Under the pieces are notes generated by a model, which searched no databases, had not been told where the DNA came from, and worked only from the letters and a program-made list of their open reading frames with translations. The translations under genes were made by a program, and so were the position numbers. Shown here in pieces: positions 1-9,320 of a stretch of DNA of 64,000 bases (within the stretch, counting starts at the first letter, position 1; every line of letters begins with the position of its first letter). The stretch is from Phalacrocorax aristotelis (lineage: Eukaryota > Chordata > Aves > Suliformes > Phalacrocoracidae). Where the stretch lies: positions 126,852,125 to 126,916,124 of the forward strand of contig NC_134276.1 of the NCBI RefSeq assembly GCF_949628215.1. The letters are read 5' to 3'.

Positions 1-7
1 TTTGCAG

Positions 8-171
8 ATAACCTGACTGACCGATGTGAAAAAATGGTGTGCCTGTGTGACCAAGAAGCAGCCAAGTGTTGGGCAGCCGCACCGTACAACCCACTCTTCA
101 TCCTCTGGCCAAACTTTTTATGTGGACAGACTCATCCCACCTGCCATTTCAGATATGGGGGGCCAGAATAG
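8..171 (+). CDS. Secreted phospholipase A2 (group X-like), terminal coding exon, partial
   Basis: The reading frame is open from the window edge to TAG at 169-171. It encodes the C-terminal part of a secreted phospholipase A2, a calcium-dependent enzyme that releases fatty acid from the sn-2 position of glycerophospholipids. Visible signs are the helix with CEKMVCLCDQEAAKCW at about 25-72, where the Asp of CLCDQEAA is the family's conserved active-site-network aspartate, then APYNP, then a Cys-containing tail (LWPNFLCGQ, PTCHF). The spacing Cys-x4-Cys-x-CDQE, the YN and the PNFLC segment resemble group X more than group II, from memory of the families. TTTGCAG at 1-7 looks like the acceptor, giving an exon start at 8 in phase 1. 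The catalytic His-Asp and calcium loop would lie in upstream exons outside the window. The tail is a few residues longer than usual for group X. The family call is firm; the subgroup is tentative. Confidence 0.82.
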
Positions 172-217
172 TATTTTTAGGACTTTGCTTCTAACCCTCT
201 GAATCTGTAGGTGCTGG

Positions 218-223
218 AATAAA
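218..223 (+). terminator. Polyadenylation signal AATAAA of the PLA2 gene
   Basis: A canonical AATAAA lies 47 bases after the PLA2 stop codon on the same strand. This predicts a very short 3' UTR with cleavage near 235-250. Confidence 0.5.
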
Positions 224-2330
224 ATTTTACCTCTTTTACCAGAGCTAATAATGGTGTGAGAGAATTTCTATCAGGCCAGGGTTTATGGGGAAGAGAGACA
301 GGGTAAAATATATGCTGAAGTAAGGATAAGATCCTGCTCTGATTGCTGCTTTTGCAGAAATGGAGGGTTCGGTCTGCAGTGCAGTGAGAGCACATTACCT
401 GTCACCAAATGGCTTTTTTGTCCTTTCACATTGCCTGACCTTCAGCTCCCACACATTTGCACGTGATCTGGAAAATATGTAGGGACTTCTGCTGGACTGT
501 TTTTTTTAAAAAAACCCCAACATCTCTGTTGAAAGATATGCTGGCCTTTGAAGACCCTCCTCTACTTTTTTGTTAAGGATATTAGGAGCTTATATTGAAA
601 CACTATGTTTCCTTCTGGCAAGAGTAAACCAAAATCCCATTCTTTCAGCCAAGGCTAGCTATGTTGAAGCAGGCCTTCTTTGCCTCTTGGTTACAAGCCT
701 GTAGGCTGGAGCAAGCCAACGGGTCAAAAGCCTCTACACCAAGAGGCACAGACGGGAGCCACTGTTGCATCCCCAGAATCAACACATTCCATTTCCTCGG
801 GTAGGTGACAGCAGCTGGGGAGCTGGGGCGCTCAGGAGGGCAGGCTCCTCTGTCTCTTCCGAAGCACAGCTGACAACCTTGGACTACCACCTTTAAAATA
901 AGAAGTAATTGCAAGGAAAGACCCAAGGTACCTCATCAGAGTCTAGAGTCAGAGATACGTGGCCAAACTAAGTGGGGTTTTGGCGGATGATAATAAAAAT
1001 TTCTTTACAAAAGCCTGTTTTGCCCCTCGCTGCAGGAGGATGCTGAATATGCCACTGTGGCTGCCAAAGCTGCAGGAAAAAGCAGCAGACTAACAAAAAT
1101 TAAAATGCCAAAGACAACATGTACTAAGGTGAAAGCTTTTATTCCATCTAGAGCTCAATTTTTGGCTTACATCAGAAGTTGTTCCACCTGTCAGTTTTCC
1201 ATCTTCCAGTGACTCCTGTAATGCTGCACCTCAAGCTATGCAGAGCAAGAAGGAAAAGATAGTGATTGAGCAACACAGAGTTAGTACCACGCAATAAGAT
1301 CTTCCAAGGCTTTCTGGCAAGTAAAGAAGTGATGAACTCTGTACCTTCAGAGGATTTGCAAAGGGATGATGCTGTGTGAGCAGCATCAGCCTACGGGTGG
1401 GGGTGCGCTTCTCAGCAAGGGTTGGAAGACCCTTCCCGATAAGCAGGGGCAAAGCTCCTGGCCATGTCCCTGTCCCTGCCAGGCTGGCCATCAGGTGGCG
1501 GCAGCGCTCCAGCGAACGGCAAAAGCAGGTCCTCTTTCATCCCTTCAGGGATGGGATTTTTTTCAGCAGGTGGAGCAAGCTTTTTGAGTGCCGGGAGAAG
1601 AGGTGCAAAACACACGGCTCCCCACTGAAAGCAAAAAGTCAGCTGAGCTCGGTCTGAAACGCAGACCACATTTTGGGTGTCACAAAGCGGGAACTAAGCT
1701 TGTTTCACAATCCAGCCTTCAGTGTCAGACTACTCTAATAAGACCAGCTGACAGAGCTGGAAAAAACAGGCAAGCTTTCAGGTACTTGAGCCTCTTCTCG
1801 GGTCATTCTTTTGGCTCGTGTGACGAAAACATCTAGTTTTCCCAACCTGATCAGTTGATCTAATAAAAGATATTACTGGGCTTTACAAACCACACCTCAA
1901 ACATTCACTTAGGCCATCACAGGCTTTCTGTAAGCGAGCATGACAAGAATATGGATATAAACATGTAGTTGGTGGGAGGAAGAACCATCCTTCCTCATAA
2001 ACCTAAAAGAACCGAAGGAGACCCAGGACTTTGTTAAAAGAAGAAGAAGCATCTCATTGAACAACTCTGCCAAAAGTGGCAGTTAAAGAAGATCCTATTA
2101 TTTTGTTTATAGGTAACTCATTAGGCCCATGCATGAAGCTCTACCCAACATAAACAAAGAACTATTTGAAAAAGAGATGGAATATAGAGCCAGCCCTCTT
2201 AGAGTTCCAGCCACACCACTTATTTCCTGAACCAGATGCCCTGCCTGACCAGAGGTAAATAAATGGCTAATTCTTCCTTAAGTTAAAAAAAAAAAGGTAC
2301 CTTTGGAAACAGGCAATTGGGTTCATCTTT
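224..2330. other. Region between the convergent PLA2 and Ig-receptor genes; possible 3' part of the Ig gene
   Basis: No gene could be assigned with confidence here. It may contain the tail exons or 3' UTR of the - strand Ig gene. There is a - strand AATAAA (TTTATT on +) at 1138-1143 and a good - strand acceptor with exon start at 1624. A + strand acceptor-like site at 1035 opens a 58-codon frame to 1212. The longer open frames around 1231-1836 on both strands overlap one another and show no recognised domain. Confidence 0.4.
1138..1143 (-). terminator. Possible polyadenylation signal of the Ig receptor gene
   Basis: TTTATT on the + strand reads AATAAA on the - strand. It is the only canonical one I noticed on the - strand between the transmembrane exon and the PLA2 gene. 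Confidence 0.3.
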
Positions 2331-2509
2331 CTAGCAAGGGATTCCAGAGTTTGGTTTGTGTTCCTTACCTTGGCGAGAGCCTTGTCTCATGCAGAGGACG
2401 CACCTCCTCAGCTGTGGGGTTAAAACAATGATCAGAACCACTACGCCTCCGATACCAGCTGCCACAACCCCAATGATGGTTCCAATGGATTCTTCTATAC
2501 CAAACAAGC
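2331..2509 (-). CDS. Ig receptor exon 3: transmembrane segment and start of tail
   Basis: The acceptor CTCCCCCAG places the exon start at 2509 in phase 1, rebuilding a Gly codon with exon 2. It encodes LFGIEES, then a helix from IGTIIGVVAA to VVVLIIVL, then basic and Cys-rich cytoplasmic residues (QLRRCVLCMRQGSRQ). A strong donor GTAAGG lies at 2368-2363, which would end the exon at 2369. If that donor is not used, the frame continues for eleven more residues, ending in NSGIPC, to TAG at complement(2331..2333). Confidence 0.72.
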
Positions 2510-5500
2510 CTGGGGGAGACAGGAAAGTAGAGAGAATAATGTAAGATGTCGTCCAGGCAGGTATATGCAATGCAGCCAGCACACTTTCTGCAGTGGCTGC
2601 AGAGGAAGTTACTATGATATTGATTATGCTGATGTCTTGTCTGACAGGAAATCATGGGCTTCTACATGTACTACATGTACTATGAGTTACTGATTTTTTT
2701 TGTTCCTTTGTAGGAAACTGCTACGCTTCCTGGGGATTTAGGGATAGGACAACCCCATCTCCCTAGCAATCTCCCTTAACAGCTGGGTGCTGTTAGGATG
2801 GCAAAAGATGCTGCTGCCTGACTTAATGGGACTCATGCCCATATGCTTTATTTTCAAATGGAAAAAAAAATACTTTGACATTTGAGAAAGTTATCAGCCT
2901 TCCTGTCTACCTCCAAAGGAGAGAGCAGCAGAGGGTGGTCAGAGCTCCACTGAAGTCCTTTCTATGATTTGATGCTCTTTGGGCCTGTTGCATGGCAGAG
3001 GTGGGATAATTCCATTTTCTTTGAGATAAGAGCATATCGGTATTCTGGCTTTTTAATTTGTCAGGACTGAAGGATGATTCAGGAAGAGCCTTCAGTCAGG
3101 TGAGCACAATAGGATGGGATGTTACAAGGGTTATGGAATGCAGCATGGAGAGCATCTGTCCCATAGAGTCGAGGCCATCGGAGTAGGAGTGTCTCTTTAG
3201 AGAGAGGGAGCTGACTGGGCAACAGCACAAGACTGACCTGATCAGATTTTAAGTGACTGCCTCGTGCTCATGGTAGTCATTTTGCCATGTGACTCACCCA
3301 GCAAGGGTAATAAAAGAATGCTTTAAAAGCCTTCCAGTTTTATGTACAATTACAGTACAATCAGGCATTTATTACATATCTCTGTGTGGTTGTATTTAAG
3401 CTTCACTAGAAAATTTGGACAGTTTTGCTACCATATTCACATGCAGATTTCCAAGCATCAGGCCACCCGTTCACAGGAGTAGCTGCTACTCTGTGCTACC
3501 TAGCCAAATGGATGGACAACAAGCAGCCCACCAGTAAACCAGCTGTAGGTCATCAGTAAACCCCACTCCTCCCCTTCTTCTGCATACAGGGAGGTATCCT
3601 GTAGCCTAAATCTGTTTGTGGGGCTGCTCATTTCAGCAGGGAATTGAGGGCAATGAAGGTGCTGTAGAACCATTACTTACCTTACTCCAAGATATATGTA
3701 GTTTGCTTCCTGTAATGGACAAGTTAATAGAGTCAGCTAATTTCTCCCTTTAATTTAAGGTAAGTTTTTGAGCTGGATTTGTGGCATGTAGCTTTTCTTT
3801 ATGAACTGTATTTCTCATGTTCTCTTGTCCCTTTAATTCAGGCATAGTGCAGAAATTATATATTTAATCTTCTTGGAAACACAGGAAGACAATTACACTG
3901 GCCGGGGTGCACACATTGCAAGAGTAACCTGTGCTACTGAGACTATGAGATCAAGCCAATGGGAGACCTCATCAGACACATGACCAAACCCTTGCAGGGG
4001 GGCACAGTTTTCTTGCCTTGTTAGTGCTATGGTTTAAATTGAGTAGTTCTATAAAAATTAGTAAGGGAAGAACTTGGGCTCAAAAGGGCAAAGGTTTAGT
4101 GAATCTTGGTGAGCTAGAAGCTTTGGTAATGAATAGGGGAAATGGCAAATGCATAATTTACTCTGGACACAGAAGGTACTATTTTTTGTTAATTAGATAA
4201 TAAGATAATAAACCTTCTGATGTGTTGATTTATTGAGACCGTAATGTGTTTAGCCTATGTAAAAAGGAAAGCTGCTTTGACATTTCCAGCTGATAAAGGC
4301 AAAGCAAATTATCTCCTTACTTAATATGCTTAGTGTCTATTTGTGAGGCTAAGAAAACATACCATGGCACTTCTAATGCTACTTTGATTTTAATGTGAAT
4401 GAAGTTAAGCAGAAATGATGCAATGTGATCCTCATGTTTATTGTGGGATTACTTATGTCGTCCAGAGCTAAGGAATGAATATGCAAGTTGATGGGTTGAA
4501 GAGAAGTAATGTTGAAAAAAAGGAGTTTGGAGCTGTTACCCAAGACAGTATCTTGACATTTGTCACTCACAGCGGTTCTGCCACATAAAGCTGTGAATAC
4601 AAGAGAACTCGTCTGACTGTTTCATTCTTAGCACTGACACTGATTTTAGTGACAAAATTATTCCTTCTTCTTTTGATTGTAAATGCCCCTCCTTATAATA
4701 ATACCTGTGTGACTGTTTATAGAGGCAAGCCAATCCAAATTAGCTGGCCTAACAAAAAGCATGAGAAATCCTATAGAGCAACTACACTCCACGACACCAG
4801 GCCCTACTTGGTAGAGGCCAAACAGGCCAGCTTCCCTCTTTCTACTAGCGTGCAGACCAGCTTTGGAGGAGAAAGAGGGAGAAAAGTAAATAACTTCAAA
4901 TATTACCCAGAGCCCTCCTGATCCTGAGCTTTGTGCCATCTCCTGTCACCACCTTCCCGTCTGGAAGCATAACCTCACAGAAATAAATACCATGGTCACT
5001 GGTTGTTACATTGAGGATCACCAGGGAGGCATCCCCTTGGGACAAGTCACCACTCATGAAAACCCTGGAGTTATTTGGCAAAACGGTCATGTTGTTTTCT
5101 AGCAGGTCCGTCTGCCCCTTTTCATCTTCTTTGTACCACTTCACCACCAGGTCAGTCAGGAAGGGACGTCGTGGACTGTTAAAGTGACAGTTTAAGACCA
5201 CAGTTTCACCCTCTTTGGCTTTTTCCTTGGCTGGTGTTTGAGTCACCAAAAGGTTCCATGGCTCAGTTGTTGTCAACAAAGAAGGTTGTGCTGTTATATG
5301 AGTTACAGCTGCATCCTCCTTGCTTGCACTTCCACCACTAACACCAATATCTGTACCAGGAAAGAGAAAGAAGAGGAGGGTTGAGGGTGATAGATGATAA
5401 ACCTTCGAGCTGCTCCTGACCTCTAACCAGCACAAAGAATGGCTCCTGGAATTATGACTTGAGGGTAGTCTCTGTTATGATGATAGGGATTTTTTTTCCT

Positions 5501-8500
5501 AGTTTCTGCTTAGATTATGTTCATGCATACAGACTGGTCTTTTCCTGACCCTCAGTTCCTTTCTACTGCCATACCAGAGGAAGATTAATGCCATTGTCCA
5601 ATGGCTTTGGGTGAAATTTAGAGTTCATTCAGCCACATTTCCACCTAGAACACTAACGTCTTTCTTCCTGCCCCAGACAGTCTCAACTGCTTGTGAGGCA
5701 ATGCAAAAAAATCACGTACCTTTACACACAGACAGCTCTGTTCTGGCAAGTACAGTGAATATGTCTGCATCCTAATGCAACTGCCTGCATCCCCAAAAAA
5801 TAACATGAGCTTCTTAGAAGTTTTGGCATGCAATTCCAGTTTCAGGATAGGAAATCTTGAAATTGTGAGAAGAATCTCCATTGCCAGAGACTGAACCCCC
5901 AGCAGAGGCTGTCAGCCACCTGGGGGATGGCACTTTAGCATTCTGTGGGTACCGATACTGAGGGTGACACCTATTCTCTGTGAAGGAGCCCCATTGTGCT
6001 GTTACCCTTTGTTAGAAAAATACGGACAACACATCTGTAGTAGAGATTTAAACCTGCCTTCTCTCACTCAGCTGTTAATTGTAGTATCGAACAGCCTTGA
6101 GCTAAGAGTAGTGTGAGTGGATCTCATTTCTGGAAACAAGCTTGGGCTCAGAGATAAGGGGAATAGTTGCTGCCTCAAAAAGAGGGAAAACAAACTCTTA
6201 AAAATAAGCCAACAGCTGTCACCAAGAGTTCAGACCAATTTTTGGAAAAGTTCCTTCTGTTGTTTCATTTTCTTCAAGTGAAATAGTCTCCCGTCATACT
6301 AGTCGGTGCCTTCTCAAGGGTTGCAGACCATTCCACAGTGAAGGTCTTGCCTTTCCATTGTCTTGAGTCTTCCATTGCCATCCAAAGGGTGTGAAAGGCT
6401 ATTGTCTGGTTCTGGTAAAGCTTCACAATAACAATAGCCTCTCTATGCTGGGGGACAAATGTCTCAAGGCAATGGAAAACCAAACCCCTTGATGACTGGT
6501 TTGAGAGTTACTTGAATGGCTCCTCTAGGCAGGCTTGTACACAAAATCATAGTTGCATTCGTAGTTATTATTATTTATGACTCGTATGGGAGTAGCACTG
6601 ACAACTTATGTCAGACAGCAGGGCTCTGTTGTTCTAGGTGCCTTATAAAAGGATGGTGTACGGAGCTTACAGTTTAAATATCAGATGAGAGATAACTCAT
6701 GGATGCAAAAATATAGAAAATAGAAGCTGGCTATGAAACTAGGCAACAACTTAGCATGTGAAATCCCTTCAGAGCTGTTCGGTGCTCCAGGCTTTTATCT
6801 CAAAGTCAAAATTTTGCCCTTGTAACTGGAATACTCTGTTCATTAACCATTATCTCCACTGGATACTGCTGCTCTAGCTAGAGCAGTATGAGCTGCTGCT
6901 ACCTTGTTTTCAAGGAATGGCCACAGAAATTTTTCTCCACTGTAGCTATTCCAGCTTTACCATACACACCCTCTGCAACACAATTATAATTTTTATTCCT
7001 TTCAGTGATATAAAGGGTCTCATTATTACACAGTCACTTCGTGGCATAAAGAACAAAACCGAGCAGGAAACAATGTGCTTTGATGTTGCATCTGCTCAAA
7101 GTAAGTTTTATTTGCACCTCCTGTCATGAAATAACTGGCCTTGGCATCTGTGTTATCCCACATTTTTGATTCAATACATATCATGTAACTTACAGATAAT
7201 CAGAAAAATGAAAACACAAGAGGAGTAGGCTGTACCGTTTCACCTCAGCTCTGTTTGGGGGTTTCACTGAGAAGGTCATAGCAGAGCCTCTCTTTCTTTC
7301 TCTCTTTCTGTCTCTCTTTTCCTCTTTCCCCCTTCTTTCCCTCTTCTTTCCCTCTTCTTTCCTTCTTTCTCTCTCCCTTTTTCTCCCTCTCCCTCCTTCT
7401 CTCTCCCTTTCTCTTTCTCTCTCTCTTTCTTTCTCTCTCTCTTTCTTTCTTTTTCTTTTGTAAGGTTGCAAAACTGGAACATACTAGTTCACTGGTACTC
7501 AAATACACAATTCCCTTATCACATTGGCATCTGGGAGCATACCATGCCAAATGCTTTGTTGACTCTGTTTCAAAGCTCTTTTTAAGCCAATCACTTCATT
7601 AGCAGAGTGATGTGTAGGTCCCAAGCCACAGAGGTTGTAGGGCTCAATCCCAATGGAGAGGAATGCAAGGCTTTTCGGTGAAAGCACTTGAGCTAGACAC
7701 AGTCCAGAGAAATACAGCATGGATGATCTTGTCATGACCTGGAAAAATGATTAGATGATCTAATAGTTCATTTTTGATATGAACTCGGTAGTTCATGACC
7801 AGTTTTCAACAATGGAGGGGAGAAAGCTCTCTGGGACTCCCTGTAATGTGACAGTATGGCCCCATATTTGCCGGTACTAGTAGGGCACCTCCCCTTTACG
7901 TAATCTGGAGGTTGATACTTTCCCATGTAAGGCCGTATGGTTGGTTGTGAATGAGAAATACACGAGGCAGACTACAGGAGGTGGGGGGACAAAAGGAAAG
8001 AATAAAATTCACCTGTGCTCCCTTCCAGTCCTGGAGCCTTTAACTTATTCTTTGGTGTCTGGAGTAAACCTGAGCAGCCCTGCAAGCTTGTTCTGCCAGC
8101 TGCCAACAGCATCAGGGAATCAAAATGTTGGGTGGAGGTTAGCACAAAATTTGCCCTTCCTAGTTGAGCCTCCTCTCCTTTGTTCACATACAATACATGG
8201 AGGAGAGTTTGAGGACAAATAGGGCTTGATTTCCAACCCACCCATGAGAGGATAAATCCTCTCATGCTGGAATGACCATTTTTCAGATTTTTTTTTTGCT
8301 TTAGAGCTCAGCTTCACACTCAGCTGGTGTGAAGCCATGAGGGTGCTCTACAAGCTGCATCCAGCTCCCAGTCGTCTATGATTAAGTGATCAATGACTGC
8401 ACATTGCTCATCTTAATTTATATGACTTTTGCCCTGGACTGAGGTTGGCTTTCACAAATGGATATGAATAACTACCTTGTGATGATAACCGGTTGCTAAT

Positions 8501-8859
8501 ACATCAGAGAACCAAAATAGAAATGAAGCTTCTAGCAATGATGATACACAGCCCTTCATCTTGAAAAAGACAGGCAAACATACTCTCTCTGAACATTTGT
8601 ATTAGCTAAACAGGAATGTATCAATAAAGAAAAGCATGTTTTAATGTAGTACACAACACTAGATAGTTTTCCCGCATCCAGAGGAAACCCTCAGCAGAAA
8701 GCTGCTTTTTGAAAAAAAAAGAGAACCCCTCAAGCCAAACTCTAGGATTAAGCTATATTTCTTCTAATTAAGGAAGGTGGTTTAGTACTCACCCACCAGC
8801 AGGAAGAGGAGGAATGAAGGCATTGCAGATCTATAGAGCTTCCCAGTGTGCTGGCTCAT
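2331..8859 (-). CDS. Single V-type Ig domain type I membrane protein (immune-receptor-like), gene span
   Basis: Three - strand exons join in consistent phase: complement(8793..8859), complement(4907..5350) and complement(2369..2509, or on to 2331 if unspliced). The product has a signal peptide, a Ser/Thr-rich N-terminal stretch of about 30 residues, one V-set domain, almost no stalk, and one transmembrane helix. V-set marks are Cys in VVLNCHF, WYKED, the DHGIYFCEV motif with the second Cys, and a J-like GDGTKLRI strand G. NMT, NNS and NVT are possible N-glycosylation sites. The transmembrane helix has no charged residue, so pairing with a charged adaptor such as CD3 zeta or DAP12 is not indicated. 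All introns are phase 1, as usual for Ig domain exons. Candidate relatives, from fold alone, are NKp30, SIRP, TMIGD2 or CD8-like families, and I cannot choose among them. Ligand and function are unknown. Confidence 0.75.
2510..4906. other. Ig receptor intron 2
   Basis: I see no exon with usable splice sites and no clear repeat in this stretch. The open frames here are short and lack recognisable domains. Confidence 0.5.
4907..5350 (-). CDS. Ig receptor exon 2: V-type Ig domain
   Basis: The acceptor is a strong polypyrimidine tract ending in TACAG, so the exon starts at 5350 in phase 1. It ends at 4907 before donor GTAATA, again phase 1. The 444 bases encode a Ser/Thr-rich leader region (SLLTTTEPW), then strands A-B with GETVVLNC, strand C with VKWYKED, strand E with GDASLVIL, strand F with DHGIYFCEV and strand G with GDGTKLRI. 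Cys-to-Cys spacing suits a V-set domain. A weaker in-frame alternative acceptor (ATAACAG, minus strand) near 5299 would remove most of the N-terminal extension. Confidence 0.85.
5351..8792. other. Ig receptor intron 1
   Basis: This stretch lies between the signal-peptide and V-domain exons. Its only notable element is the pyrimidine tract at 7287-7459. No additional Ig exon was recognised. Confidence 0.5.
7287..7459. repeat. Polypyrimidine (CT/CTTT) simple-sequence tract
   Basis: About 173 bases are almost pure C and T on the + strand, with a single G at 7310. Units such as CTTT, TCTC and CCCTTCTT alternate. On the - strand, which is the sense strand of the Ig gene, this is a GA-rich tract. 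Frames read through it produce artificial Lys/Arg/Glu-rich translations. Confidence 0.95.
8793..8859 (-). CDS. Ig receptor exon 1: signal peptide
   Basis: Two in-frame starts exist. ATG at complement(8857..8859) gives MSQHTGKLYRSA followed by MPSFLLFLLVG, and ATG at complement(8821..8823) gives only the second part. The shorter form looks like the core of a signal peptide, with a hydrophobic FLLFLLV run. The donor GTGAGTAC follows at 8792-8785, leaving one base (phase 1) that matches the next exon. Confidence 0.68.
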
Positions 8860-9320
8860 AGCTGCTGAAGTATATGGCCTCACTGTCTCTCCCTCCAGTA
8901 GCACGGGTGAAAAAATATGTGTGTGTTATTGCAACAGGACCTCACATTCTGCCCAGTGAATGTCATGCTTACTAAAGTTACCACAGCTCCAAGCTCACAG
9001 TGGTCTGTCTACTGCCTGGATGACAGCCACATTTGAAGTGACAACAATGACTTCCTGGGGGCTGTTCTGATCTCTCCCAGAGAAGATGCCGAAAATGCTT
9101 GTGGAGAGAGCAGAGGGAAGATTATCTGTTGTTTTTCGCTTTGGCCTTGTATAAACCAGAACTCTGGGCTGAGTACAGAATATCCAGGTATTCGAAAGGA
9201 GACCTTTCTTCTGCTTAACCCCTCCCTAGTGGAGGTGAGAAGAAAAAGACCATTGGCTTAATTTTCTGAGCAGCTGGACTCCTTACATCCTAATACACCA
9301 TGACAGGAAGTCACAGGAAT
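8860..9320 (-). promoter_or_regulatory. Putative promoter region of the Ig receptor gene
   Basis: This is the upstream side of the signal-peptide exon, and it is not CpG rich. It holds an ETS-type CAGGAAGT on the - strand at 9050-9057, another on the + strand at 9304-9311, and an IRF/ISRE-like AAAGCGAAAAAC on the - strand at 9131-9142. Such sites are common by chance, but the combination would fit a haematopoietic gene. No convincing TATA box was found. Confidence 0.25.

Noticed and set aside
2322..2366. Micro-intron of 36 bases after the Ig transmembrane exon
   Set aside because: It is below the usual minimum for vertebrate introns, and the following sequence stops after two codons in phase.
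7190..7550. Arg/Glu/Lys-rich - strand open frames
   Set aside because: They are translations of the polypyrimidine simple repeat.
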